Shown: positions 1 through 8,534 of the stretch, in pieces
Position numbering within the stretch: the first letter of the stretch is position 1
How the letters are laid out: each line of letters opens with the position of its first letter
Origin: CAYVTM01 sp964454645
Lineage (GTDB): Bacteria; Bacteroidota; Bacteroidia; Sphingobacteriales; Sphingobacteriaceae
Direction: 5' to 3'
Assembly: GCA_964454645.1 (NCBI GenBank)
Contig: CAYVTM010000001.1
Coordinates: 372,001 to 436,000 of the forward strand
DNA length: 64,000 bases
Translations under genes and position numbers: made by a program
Notes under the pieces: generated by a model
The model's database searches: none
The model's input: only the letters and a program-made list of their open reading frames with translations
Told to the model about the DNA's origin: nothing

Positions 1-173
1 CTTATCTGGGAATTTGGAAAAAAACGGGCGCGCCTTTCTTATGTATAGAACCCTGGTGTGGCTTGGCTGATACGATTGATAGTGATGGAATGTTGATTTA
101 TAAAGAGGGCATACAAGTACTTGAGGCGAATGAAGAATTTGCAAGAAGCTATTCGATTCTTATACATGTTTAG
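1..173 (+). CDS. Aldose 1-epimerase family protein, C-terminal fragment
   Basis: Only the last 56 or so codons are inside the window; the reading frame begins at base 3 and stops with TAG at 171-173. The translated end contains the segment GAPFLCIEPWCGLAD followed by a short acidic stretch and a terminal beta-strand-like tail, which resembles the C-terminus of aldose 1-epimerase (mutarotase) family proteins that interconvert sugar anomers. In that family the conserved acidic residue of the 'EPW' segment lies near the active site (family knowledge). It is oriented like gltA, 181 bp upstream of it, and is probably a separate transcript. The start lies outside the window, so length and completeness cannot be judged. 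Confidence 0.75.
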   Translation, partial: YLGIWKKTGAPFLCIEPWCGLADTIDSDGMLIYKEGIQVLEANEEFARSYSILIHV

Positions 174-187
174 TGAGTAGAAGCATT

Positions 188-217
188 TTGAAAATACTGG
201 ACGAAAAGTATTTTCAA
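188..217 (+). other. Perfect 10-bp inverted repeat upstream of gltA
   Basis: TTGAAAATAC (188-197) and GTATTTTCAA (208-217) are perfect inverted copies separated by 10 nt. No T-run follows on the plus strand, so it is not a textbook terminator. It lies just after the epimerase stop and about 100 bp before the gltA promoter box, so it may be a weak terminator/processing hairpin or a protein-binding site. Confidence 0.4.
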
Positions 218-318
218 GGTAATAAAGAATTAGAGCTTACATTAAGCAAACATTATTACGCTTAAGGTGTTAATTAAGAACCTTACAAATTTTTATTTCA
301 AAATAGATATCATTTAAT

Positions 319-326
319 TAAGTTTG
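319..326 (+). promoter_or_regulatory. Candidate gltA promoter (-7 box)
   Basis: TAAGTTTG matches the Bacteroidota -7 consensus TAnnTTTG exactly, with TTTC at 296-299 as a weak -33 element 19 nt upstream. Predicted initiation near 331 would give a leader of about 24 nt before gltA. Confidence 0.5.
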
Positions 327-354
327 CGACGCAAACCATAAAATCCTCATAAAA

Positions 355-1641
355 ATGTCAGAAACCGCAGAACTCATTTTAGAAGGCAAATCTTACAAAT
401 TACCTGTAATTACAGGTACCGAAAATGAAAAAGCAATCGATATTTCAAAGCTACGCGATGAAACCGGTTATGTTACACTTGATTCGGGTTATAAGAATAC
501 CGGAGCTACCAAAAGTGCGATTACTTTTTTAGATGGTGAAAAAGGAATTCTAAAATACAGGGGGTATCCGATTGAACAACTGGCTGAGAAATCTACGTTT
601 ATTGAGGTTGCTTACTTGCTTATTTACGGAGAGTTGCCGACCAAAACCGAGTTGGATAATTTTACCTACGAAATGAGCCGTCATACATTGATTCATGAGG
701 ATATGAAGAAATTTTTTGATGGTTATCCATCAAAAGCACATCCGATGGGTCAGTTGGTTTCTTTGGTTTGTTCTTTATCTTCTTTCTATCCGGAATCCTT
801 GGATGCAAATCCTACACAAGAAGAATTAAATCTTTCCATTATTAAATTATTGGCGAAAATGAGCACTATTGTTTCCTGGATTCACAAAAAATCCCTGGGG
901 CATCCGCTTATCTATCCTCAAAATAAATTGGATTATGTGTCTAATTTTTTAAACATGACTTTCGGAAACCGTACAGAAGAGTATGTGATCGATCCGGTGG
1001 TTGTGGATGCTATGAATAAATTATTAATCCTTCATGCCGATCATGAGCAAAACTGCTCAACCTCGACCGTACGTATTGTAGGTTCTTCCGATGCAAACTT
1101 ATATGCTTCGGTAGCTTCGGGTATTTCGGCATTGTGGGGGCCTCTTCACGGTGGTGCAAATCAAGCGGTAATTGAAATGCTTGAAGCCATTAAAGCCGAC
1201 GGGGGCGATACCAAAAAATGGATTGCCAAAGCAAAAGATAAAAACGATCCTTTCCGATTGATGGGATTCGGTCATCGTGTATATAAAAACTTCGACCCTC
1301 GTGCAACAATCATTAAAGAAGCATGTGATAACGTATTGAATAAATTGGGGGTGAATGATCCGGTACTGGATATTGCCAAAGGATTGGAGCAGGCTGCCCT
1401 AAGTGATCCGTATTTTGTAGAGCGTAAACTGTATCCGAATGTTGATTTCTATTCAGGAATTATTTACCGGGCTATTGGTTTCCCTACGGAAATGTTTACT
1501 GTATTATTTGCATTGGGACGTCTTCCGGGATGGGTTGCTCAATGGAAAGAAATGCACGAAAACAGAGAGCCTATTGGTCGCCCGCGCCAGATATATGTTG
1601 GATACTCACAACGCGATTATCAAATTATCGGGAAAAGATAA
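355..1641 (+). CDS. gltA: Citrate synthase
   Basis: Cytosolic TCA-cycle enzyme condensing oxaloacetate and acetyl-CoA to citrate. The 428-residue length is that of the hexameric type II (Gram-negative) class. The catalytic triad is visible: His265 in GPLHGGANQ, His307 in GFGHRVYKNFDPRA and Asp364 in NVDFYSG, nearly the same numbering as the E. coli enzyme. The N-terminal extension of about 50 residues before the helical core is usual for type II enzymes. The ATG at 355 is preceded by a plausible promoter, and a strong hairpin terminator follows within 25 bp of the stop, so it is probably monocistronic. Nothing is anomalous. Confidence 0.97.
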   Translation: MSETAELILEGKSYKLPVITGTENEKAIDISKLRDETGYVTLDSGYKNTGATKSAITFLDGEKGILKYRGYPIEQLAEKSTFIEVAYLLIYGELPTKTELDNFTYEMSRHTLIHEDMKKFFDGYPSKAHPMGQLVSLVCSLSSFYPESLDANPTQEELNLSIIKLLAKMSTIVSWIHKKSLGHPLIYPQNKLDYVSNFLNMTFGNRTEEYVIDPVVVDAMNKLLILHADHEQNCSTSTVRIVGSSDANLYASVASGISALWGPLHGGANQAVIEMLEAIKADGGDTKKWIAKAKDKNDPFRLMGFGHRVYKNFDPRATIIKEACDNVLNKLGVNDPVLDIAKGLEQAALSDPYFVERKLYPNVDFYSGIIYRAIGFPTEMFTVLFALGRLPGWVAQWKEMHENREPIGRPRQIYVGYSQRDYQIIGKR

Positions 1642-1652
1642 TTTGACAGAAA

Positions 1653-1692
1653 AAATAAAAAAAGCTGCTCAGTATACTGAGCAGCTTTTTTT
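1653..1692. terminator. Bidirectional intrinsic terminator, gltA / OmpA-family gene
   Basis: A perfect 12-bp stem (AAGCTGCTCAGT, 1662-1673, and ACTGAGCAGCTT, 1676-1687) is flanked by an A-run on the left and a T-run on the right, so it can stop transcription from both gltA (plus) and the convergent gene ending at 1706 (minus). Confidence 0.9.
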
Positions 1693-1705
1693 GAATAGAT
1701 TCCTA

Positions 1706-3598
1706 TCAATTCGAAATAATTTTTATTTCTGTTCTCCGGTTGTTTGCTCTTCCTTGTTCGGTTGTATTTACATCAATCGGGAATGCTTCTCCATAACCCC
1801 TGTAGGTTAAGCGAGCAGATTCAATACCCATACGTATCAGGTAATCGTATACTGCTTTTGCCCGATTGGCCGAGAGGGTTAAATTCGTTTGTACTTCGCC
1901 TACATGATCGGTATGTCCGCCAATCTCCACCTGTACCTGCGTATTGGTCTTTAAGAAATGAATCAGCTTATCCAATTCGTATTTCGATTCATTTTTGAGT
2001 TTGTAGCTATTCGATTCGTAGAAAATATTTTTCAAAGCAATCTTTCCACCCACTTCAATTTTTTGTAATGGTACGCGCAAATGGAAGGGTTCGGGAGATG
2101 CCTTATTTTCTAAAGAGAAATTATCCGAATAAAATAAATACGTTTCCTTATTTACATGGAGTGCATAGGTTTTTCCTGCGGGCAAACTTGCTAAAAATTG
2201 TCCGCTGGAACGGTTACTATTAGATTGTACGATGGTGTCTCCATTGCCGACATCGATTATTTGTATCTCAGCTTCGAGGGTTTGCAAAGTACTTTTATCA
2301 AATACTACCCCTTTAACAAATGTTACGATTGCAGGACGGGCTTCTTTGTATAATTCGAAACTGTAGAGATCCAATCCGCCGTATCCTTCTAAACTGTTCG
2401 AAGCAAAATAAGCTGTCTTTCCATTATTACTGATAAACATACTGCTTTCTTCCCTGGAAGTATTTATAGGGTATCCTAAATTTTTAGGCTTGCTCCATTT
2501 ACCGTCGGGAGTTATACGTGAATAGAAGATATCCATTTTTCCCATTCCCGGCCAGCCGTCCGAGCCAAAATATAATGTTTTATTATCGGGATGAATGAAA
2601 GGGGATAATTCATCGGCTTCGGTATTAATACTCGGGCCTAAGTTTATGGGTGATGACCATTTTCCGGAGCCTAAATAATTCGATTTCCAGATATCCAATC
2701 CTCCATAACCTCCTTTACGATCGCTCACAAAATAAAGCGTGCGACCATCGGCAGATAAGGAGGGTTGTGATTCCCAATACGAACTGTTTACCGGAGTTCC
2801 AATATTTTGGGGCGCGTTCCAGACATTTCCAACCAAACGCGAAAAATAGATATCGCATTTCCCTAATCCGTCTCGACGATTACAGGCAGCAAAATACAAA
2901 AATTGTCCGTCGGGTGAAATGCATTGTGCACCTTCATTTCCAGGGGTATTAATCATGCTGCTTAACTGTTGTGCAGTTTCCCAACCCTCAGTTCCGCGAA
3001 AACTAATATAGAAATCTTCCTGGTTTGTTTTACGTGTAAAAATCAATAAGCTATCATCGGCCGTAACGGTTGGTAAGTATTCCTGATTTTTTGTATTGAC
3101 GGTAGGGCCTAAGTTTACAGGGTTATAGGGAACAGGGGATTTAATGGCTTCAACGGCGAAGCTCGAATTTCGAATTAATTGCTGACAGGTTTTTTGTCTT
3201 TTTTCAGATAAATCGGGATGTAAGATATAATCATTTAAGAGCACGAGTGCCGAGTCGTATTTTTCGGTATAGAAATAACATTCGGCCAGGTTGAAGGAGG
3301 TGTGTACACTGAAGTTAGGGTTAATAGCCAATACTTTATGGTATTCGGCAATAGCTTTCGCAAACTCATCCTGTATTTTATAGATATCGGCGATGCGATG
3401 ACGGGCTTCCAAAAAACCGGGATCGAGGCTGAGGGCAATCTCTAACTCTTTGATAGCTGAATTATACAAACGTTGTGAAAGATAAACGTCAGTACGTTCG
3501 TAGATGTTGATTGCCCGGCTATTGGTAGTGGTATAACGTTGTTGCGCTGATACTGAAAAACCAATGAGCAAAAGAAAAAGTAAAAAGTAATTTTTCAT
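1706..3598 (-). CDS. TPR-PD40-OmpA family outer-membrane-associated protein (PorE-like)
   Basis: A 630-residue exported protein. In order: a signal peptide (about 1-18, ending SVSAQ), two or three TPR units (about 30-135), a block of WD40-like PD40 repeats of the type 'SADGRTLYFVSDR...GGLDIW' (about 180-420), a carboxypeptidase-regulatory-like beta domain (about 425-515) and a C-terminal OmpA peptidoglycan-binding domain (about 520-630) with GGHTDHVG and NRRTEIKI. This order is that of PorE of the type IX secretion system, but many Bacteroidota paralogues share it. Unlike PorE there is no clear lipobox cysteine after the signal. It is probably periplasmic, tethering an outer-membrane complex to peptidoglycan. 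It is the last gene of lepA-folD-queE, 65 bp after queE. The PorE assignment is tentative. Confidence 0.85.
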   Translation of the reverse strand: MKNYFLLFLLLIGFSVSAQQRYTTTNSRAINIYERTDVYLSQRLYNSAIKELEIALSLDPGFLEARHRIADIYKIQDEFAKAIAEYHKVLAINPNFSVHTSFNLAECYFYTEKYDSALVLLNDYILHPDLSEKRQKTCQQLIRNSSFAVEAIKSPVPYNPVNLGPTVNTKNQEYLPTVTADDSLLIFTRKTNQEDFYISFRGTEGWETAQQLSSMINTPGNEGAQCISPDGQFLYFAACNRRDGLGKCDIYFSRLVGNVWNAPQNIGTPVNSSYWESQPSLSADGRTLYFVSDRKGGYGGLDIWKSNYLGSGKWSSPINLGPSINTEADELSPFIHPDNKTLYFGSDGWPGMGKMDIFYSRITPDGKWSKPKNLGYPINTSREESSMFISNNGKTAYFASNSLEGYGGLDLYSFELYKEARPAIVTFVKGVVFDKSTLQTLEAEIQIIDVGNGDTIVQSNSNRSSGQFLASLPAGKTYALHVNKETYLFYSDNFSLENKASPEPFHLRVPLQKIEVGGKIALKNIFYESNSYKLKNESKYELDKLIHFLKTNTQVQVEIGGHTDHVGEVQTNLTLSANRAKAVYDYLIRMGIESARLTYRGYGEAFPIDVNTTEQGRANNRRTEIKIISN

Positions 3599-3663
3599 GA
3601 AAGATTTATCTCTATCTTTTAAAGATAATGATCTCGGTACTCAATGACAAATACCTGCGAAAC

Positions 3664-4284
3664 TTATGGGATATTCATGTATTTATGCGTCTGTAAAGAA
3701 ACTTCCCATTCGGGATGATTTTTAACATACTCGATAATGAGGGGCATCATTTCTTTTTCTTTACTCCATTCGGGCTGCAGGTAGCGCTTAGCTTGCGGAG
3801 CAAGGCTTGCAGCATATTGCTCTGCCCATTCGAAATCTGATTTGTTGAAAACGATTACTTTTAACTCTCCTGCTAAAGGAATGATAGCAGGTATAGGAGC
3901 TTTAAATTTTTTTGGTGATAAACAAATCCAATCCCATTCTCCGGATAATGGATAAGCGCCCGAAGTTTCGATGAATGTTTTTATTCCTCTGCTTTTCAAT
4001 TCCTTTGTTAGAAGATCGAGATTGTATAACAGAGGTTCACCACCTGTAACTACTACCGTTTGGGAAGGGTAGGAGGAGGCTTTCTCAACAATTTCCGAAA
4101 TAGCTGTTAAGGGATGTAAATCGGCATTCCATGATTCTTTTACGTCGCACCAATGACATCCTACATCGCACCCCCCCAAACGAATAAAATATGCCGCTTT
4201 ACCGGTATGGTATCCTTCGCCCTGTATGGTATAGAATTCCTCCATAAGGGGCAACAACATTCCGTGTTCCGGTACTTTATTCAT
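3664..4284 (-). CDS. queE: 7-carboxy-7-deazaguanine synthase (radical SAM)
   Basis: Radical-SAM enzyme converting 6-carboxy-tetrahydropterin to 7-carboxy-7-deazaguanine in queuosine synthesis. The CX3CX2C [4Fe-4S] motif is Cys39, Cys43 and Cys46 in GGCDVGCHWCDVKESW, preceded by the substrate-site segment EEFYTIQGEGYHTGKAAYF, and followed by the SAM-binding TGGEP motif near residue 80. At 206 residues it is the compact form of the family. It sits 34 bp downstream of folD in a minus-strand operon led by lepA. The window also carries a YhhQ-type queuosine-precursor importer at its far end, so both synthesis and uptake may be encoded. Confidence 0.93.
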   Translation of the reverse strand: MNKVPEHGMLLPLMEEFYTIQGEGYHTGKAAYFIRLGGCDVGCHWCDVKESWNADLHPLTAISEIVEKASSYPSQTVVVTGGEPLLYNLDLLTKELKSRGIKTFIETSGAYPLSGEWDWICLSPKKFKAPIPAIIPLAGELKVIVFNKSDFEWAEQYAASLAPQAKRYLQPEWSKEKEMMPLIIEYVKNHPEWEVSLQTHKYMNIP

Positions 4285-4318
4285 ATTTGATTGTATTGGG
4301 GAAAATGAATTCCCGCGA

Positions 4319-5200
4319 TTATTGATAATATTCTTTTTTTGCTGCGGCTAAGGTGTTCTTTAATAAAGAAACAATTGTCATCAATCCAACTCCTCCGGGA
4401 ACAGGTGTTATCCAGGATGCCTTTTTCGATACGGTTTCAAATTCTACATCTCCGTATAATTTATATCCCGATTTTGTTTTATCGGATAATTCACGGTTCA
4501 TTCCTACATCAATCACTACGGCTCCTTCTTTAACCATATCGGCAGTCAAAAAGTTTTTCTTTCCGATAGCGACAATCAGAATATCGGCATCGCGTGTAAA
4601 CTTTTTAATATCCGGTGTTTTGCTGTGGCATAAGGTTACCGTAGCATTTCCGGGTTCCGAATTCAGAGCCATTAATATGCTCATCGGTGAACCTACAATA
4701 TTACTGCGACCAATAACCACGCAATGTTTACCACTGGTCTCAATTTCATAACGATTCAGTAACATCATAATTCCATTGGGCGTTGCCGAAATAAAACAAG
4801 GCAAATTCTTATTCATGCGGCCAATATTGATGGGATGAAACCCATCTACATCTTTTCGATAGTCAATGGTTTCTACAACTTTTGTTACGGAAATATGTGC
4901 CGGGAGCGGAAGCTGAACAATAAGCCCGTCGATATTAGGATTATTATTTATTTCAACAATTTTCTTCAGCAGAAATTCTTCGGAGATTGTAGATTCGAAA
5001 CGCAATACCGTAGATTCGAAACCCACTTCAGCACAATTCTTCGCTTTGCTGTTTACATAGGTTTCGCTGGCACCATCTTCACCTACCAAAATAGCAACCA
5101 GGTGCGGAGCTCTTTGTTCCTGAGCTTTCATGGCTGCAACTTCCGCAGCTATTTCGAGCTTAATTTCCGAGGCTATTTTTTTCCCGTCCAATAATTGCAT
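4319..5200 (-). CDS. folD: Bifunctional methylenetetrahydrofolate dehydrogenase / methenyltetrahydrofolate cyclohydrolase
   Basis: One-carbon metabolism enzyme of the cytosol, interconverting 5,10-methylene-, 5,10-methenyl- and 10-formyl-tetrahydrofolate with NADP. Family marks include the YVNSKAKNCAEVGFE segment with the catalytic Tyr and Lys (about 48-62), the GLIVQLPLPAH loop (about 97-107), the dinucleotide-binding VVIGRSNIVGSPMS (about 160-173) and the C-terminal signature PVPGGVGLMT (about 266-275). Length 293 is normal. It starts 11 bp after lepA and is followed by queE, so co-transcription from the lepA promoter is likely. Confidence 0.96.
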   Translation of the reverse strand: MQLLDGKKIASEIKLEIAAEVAAMKAQEQRAPHLVAILVGEDGASETYVNSKAKNCAEVGFESTVLRFESTISEEFLLKKIVEINNNPNIDGLIVQLPLPAHISVTKVVETIDYRKDVDGFHPINIGRMNKNLPCFISATPNGIMMLLNRYEIETSGKHCVVIGRSNIVGSPMSILMALNSEPGNATVTLCHSKTPDIKKFTRDADILIVAIGKKNFLTADMVKEGAVVIDVGMNRELSDKTKSGYKLYGDVEFETVSKKASWITPVPGGVGLMTIVSLLKNTLAAAKKEYYQ

Positions 5201-5211
5201 ACCGATATTTT

Positions 5212-6996
5212 TTAGTCCAACTTTAATACAGCCATAAATGCCGACTGAGGAATTTCAACGCTTCCTACCTGGCGCATACGTTTCTTCCCTTCTTTTTGTT
5301 TTTCCAATAATTTACGCTTACGCGAAATATCACCCCCATAACATTTTGCGGTTACATCTTTACGTAACGCTTTTACCGTTTCACGAGCGATAACTTTTGC
5401 TCCGATGGAAGCCTGTATCACGATCTCGAATTGTTGACGGGGTAATAATTCTTTTAATTTTTCACAAATCTTTTTCCCGAAGTTATACGCATTGCTGCGA
5501 TGTATCAGAGATGACAAAGCATCTACAGGCTCCTGGTTCAGACGAATATCCAATCGCACTAAATCCGACTGGCGATAACCAATCTGATGATAGTCGAATG
5601 AAGCATACCCTTTGGAGATTGTTTTTAATTTATCGTAGAAGTCGAAGACAATCTCGCCCATAGGCATCTCAAAAACCAATTCCACCCGATCGCTGGTCAG
5701 GTATGATTGATTGATGATGGTTCCGCGTTTGTTAATACACAAAGAAAGAACGGGTCCTACAAATTCCGATTTTGTAATAATGTTCGCTTTGATATAAGGC
5801 TCTTCAACATAATCAGTTTTACTGGGGTCAGGGAGCTCCGAAGGATTGTTAATGATAATTTCTTCACCTCGGGTAAGTCTCGCTTTATAAGAAACGTTGG
5901 GAACCGTAGTGATTACCGTCATTCCGAACTCACGCTCCAAACGTTCCTGAATAATTTCCATGTGGAGCATTCCTAAGAAACCGCAACGGAAACCGAAGCC
6001 CAATGCCGCCGAAGATTCGGGTTCGAATACAATAGAGGCATCATTCAATTGTAATTTATACATTGCTTCGCGAAGCTCTTCATAATCTTCGGTATCCACC
6101 GGATAAATCCCTGCGAACACCATCGGTTTAACATCTTCAAAACCTTGTATTCCCGGTCCGGGGCGGTCGACATGGGTAATAGTATCACCCACTTTTACTT
6201 CTCTTGCTTCTTTTATTCCGGAAATGATATATCCTACATCACCGGTTTTAATAACCTCTTTGGGTACGGGGTTTAATCGTAGAGTTCCGATTTCATCGGC
6301 ATGGTATTCGCTTCCTGTAGCAACGAATTTTACAGAATCACCTTTGCGAATCTCTCCGTTTACAACTTTAAAATAGGCGATAATTCCGCGGAAAGAGTTG
6401 AATACAGAATCGAAAATCAAAGCCTGTAAAGGAGCATCCGGATCACCGACGGGAGCGGGGATACGGGAAACGATAGCCTCTAAAATAAGATCAACTCCCA
6501 AGCCTGTTTTCCCCGATGAAGGAATAATATCATCGCGGTCGCAACCGATAAGGTCAACAATTTGATCTTTCACTTCTTCGGGCATTGCTCCGGGAAGGTC
6601 CATTTTATTAAGGATCGGGATAATTTCTAAATCATGTTCTAAAGCCAGGTACAAGTTCGAAATGGTTTGCGCTTGTATGCCCTGTGAGGCATCAACAATC
6701 AATAAAGCGCCTTCACAGGCAGCGATGGATCGGGAAACCTCGTAAGAAAAATCTACGTGCCCCGGGGTGTCGATCAAGTTGAATACATAATCCTCACCAT
6801 TCAAATGGTAATTCATTTGTATGGCATGGCTTTTTATCGTGATGCCACGTTCACGCTCCAGGTCCATATTATCCAATAACTGGGCCTGCGCTTCGCGCGA
6901 GCTGATTGTCTTTGTAAACTCTAATAATCGATCGGCTAAAGTGCTCTTTCCATGATCGATATGTGCAATAATGCAAAAATTTCGGATATTCTTCAC
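5212..6996 (-). CDS. lepA: Elongation factor 4 (ribosomal back-translocase LepA)
   Basis: Translational GTPase that acts on stalled or mistranslocated ribosomes. The G1 motif AHIDHGKST is at about residues 10-18, followed by the switch I region ending RGITIKSHA, DTPGH (G3) and NKMDLP (G4). The long C-terminal domain ends in KEGKKRMRQVGSVEIPQ, which separates LepA from EF-G and BipA. Its 594-residue length is typical. It heads a minus-strand operon with folD, queE and the OmpA-family gene. A perfect TAnnTTTG box lies only 5 nt before the ATG, so the mRNA may be leaderless; no internal Met gives a sensible later start because the P-loop begins at residue 10. Confidence 0.97.
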   Translation of the reverse strand: MKNIRNFCIIAHIDHGKSTLADRLLEFTKTISSREAQAQLLDNMDLERERGITIKSHAIQMNYHLNGEDYVFNLIDTPGHVDFSYEVSRSIAACEGALLIVDASQGIQAQTISNLYLALEHDLEIIPILNKMDLPGAMPEEVKDQIVDLIGCDRDDIIPSSGKTGLGVDLILEAIVSRIPAPVGDPDAPLQALIFDSVFNSFRGIIAYFKVVNGEIRKGDSVKFVATGSEYHADEIGTLRLNPVPKEVIKTGDVGYIISGIKEAREVKVGDTITHVDRPGPGIQGFEDVKPMVFAGIYPVDTEDYEELREAMYKLQLNDASIVFEPESSAALGFGFRCGFLGMLHMEIIQERLEREFGMTVITTVPNVSYKARLTRGEEIIINNPSELPDPSKTDYVEEPYIKANIITKSEFVGPVLSLCINKRGTIINQSYLTSDRVELVFEMPMGEIVFDFYDKLKTISKGYASFDYHQIGYRQSDLVRLDIRLNQEPVDALSSLIHRSNAYNFGKKICEKLKELLPRQQFEIVIQASIGAKVIARETVKALRKDVTAKCYGGDISRKRKLLEKQKEGKKRMRQVGSVEIPQSAFMAVLKLD

Positions 6997-7001
6997 GGGC
7001 G

Positions 7002-7009
7002 CAAAGATA
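7002..7009 (-). promoter_or_regulatory. Candidate lepA promoter abutting the start codon
   Basis: On the minus strand TATCTTTG is an exact TAnnTTTG box, with a TTG about 22 nt upstream (near 7032-7034). Five nt separate it from the lepA ATG at 6996, so initiation is predicted at or next to the A of the start codon. Confidence 0.55.
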
Positions 7010-7100
7010 GTTTTTTTTGCGGTTCTTATATCAAGATTCTTTCGGATAAAATTGCTTTCAGGCTAATAGATTTAAGGATCTCTTCCCCTATATGCGATAC

Positions 7101-8462
7101 CTACTCTTCGCGTTTCAATCCATATTTTTCGATTTTTGTATATAGATGACTGCGTTGAATCTCTATCTGATCGGCTGTCTTACGTACATTCCAATTATTT
7201 TTCTCCAGTTTTTTCAGGATGAAGTATTTTTCAACATAATCTTTATAATCCTGCAACTTCTCAAAACTATCCGTCATGTCTTCTTGAACATTACTTATTG
7301 GTTTTTGAGGGTTACCAAATTGTATCACGTCCTTATCGCTGATAACGGGGCCGCTTAATATCACCAAACGCTCTACCATATTATGCAATTCACGGATATT
7401 CCCTGTCCAGTTAATACTTTGAAGGGCTTTCAGGGCATCCGGACTGAATTTTTTCTCACCGGTGCCATAGTCGGTACAGATTTCTTCAAGAAAACTGTTT
7501 GCTAATTCCGGAATATCACTTTTCCGTTCATTTAAAGAAGGAACATGGATTAAGATTACGCTTAAGCGATGGTATAGATCCATCCGGAAATTATTCTGCT
7601 CAATTTCCTTAAACAAATCCTTATTGGTTGCAGCAAGGATACGTACATCCACCGGAATTTCTTTTTCTCCTCCTACACGGGTAATTTTATTTTCCTGTAA
7701 AGCACGTAATACTTTAGATTGCGCCGAAGGACTCATATCTCCAATCTCATCCAGAAATAAAGTGCCACCGTTTGCCTGTTCGAACTTTCCGATACGTTGT
7801 TTGATAGCAGAAGTAAAGGACCCTTTTTCATGCCCGAATAATTCGCTTTCGATTAATTCGGAAGGAATTGCAGCACAGTTCACCTCGATTAAAGGGCCTT
7901 GCGCACGATTGCTTTTCTCATGTATCAGGCGTGCTACTAATTCTTTTCCGCTTCCGTTTTCTCCGGTGATAAGCACACGTGCATCGGTAGGAGCTACCTT
8001 TTCAATAGTTTCTTTAATATGTAATATGGGCTCTGATTTCCCTAAGATATCGCGGGTTTTGGAAACCCTGCGTTTGAGTATTTTGGTTTGCGTGACTAAA
8101 TCCTTGCGCTCCATCGCATTGCGGATACTTATCAGCAAGCGATTTAAATCGGGGGGTTTGGAAACAAAATCATAAGCACCCTTTTTGGTTGCTTCAACAG
8201 CGCTGTCGATGGTTCCATGGCCCGAAAGCATAATAAATGGAAGATCGGGCCTGATGGCCATAGTGGCTGCCAATACTTCCATGCCATCCATTTTAGGCAT
8301 TTTAATATCGCATAATACTAAATCCAGATCTTCTTTTTTGATAATATTTAAACCCTCAAGACCATCCGAAGCTTCAAGGATTTCGAATTTTTCATATTCG
8401 AAAATTTCCTTCAGTGTATTTCGGATGCTGCGTTCGTCATCGATAATTAATAGTTTAGGCAT
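7101..8462 (-). CDS. NtrC-type sigma-54-dependent response regulator
   Basis: A three-domain regulator of 453 residues from the chosen ATG at 8462; an upstream in-frame ATG at 8501 would add 13 residues without homology. The receiver domain (1-120) has Asp8, Asp9 and phospho-acceptor Asp52 in CDIKMPKMDG. The AAA+ domain (about 140-370) has Walker A GENGSGKE, Walker B GTLFLDEIGD and an arginine-finger region. A Fis-type helix-turn-helix ends the protein (about 410-453). The loop that contacts sigma-54, normally GAFTGA, reads GSFTSA here, so sigma-54 coupling should not be assumed. No partner kinase is adjacent. The rnpB terminator lies directly upstream, so its promoter must fall within about 28 bp. 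Confidence 0.92.
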   Translation of the reverse strand: MPKLLIIDDERSIRNTLKEIFEYEKFEILEASDGLEGLNIIKKEDLDLVLCDIKMPKMDGMEVLAATMAIRPDLPFIMLSGHGTIDSAVEATKKGAYDFVSKPPDLNRLLISIRNAMERKDLVTQTKILKRRVSKTRDILGKSEPILHIKETIEKVAPTDARVLITGENGSGKELVARLIHEKSNRAQGPLIEVNCAAIPSELIESELFGHEKGSFTSAIKQRIGKFEQANGGTLFLDEIGDMSPSAQSKVLRALQENKITRVGGEKEIPVDVRILAATNKDLFKEIEQNNFRMDLYHRLSVILIHVPSLNERKSDIPELANSFLEEICTDYGTGEKKFSPDALKALQSINWTGNIRELHNMVERLVILSGPVISDKDVIQFGNPQKPISNVQEDMTDSFEKLQDYKDYVEKYFILKKLEKNNWNVRKTADQIEIQRSHLYTKIEKYGLKREE

Positions 8463-8488
8463 AGTATGATGTTTGAAGTAATAATATG

Positions 8489-8520
8489 AAAAAACCCTCA
8501 ATTTTGCTAATTGAGGGTTG
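8489..8520 (-). terminator. Intrinsic terminator of rnpB
   Basis: Read on the minus strand, AACCCTCAATT and AATTGAGGGTT form an 11-bp stem with a short loop, followed by a T-run. It sits 15-20 nt after the RNase P RNA 3' end and before the response-regulator start. Confidence 0.85.
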
Positions 8521-8534
8521 ACCTGTAAAAAAAA

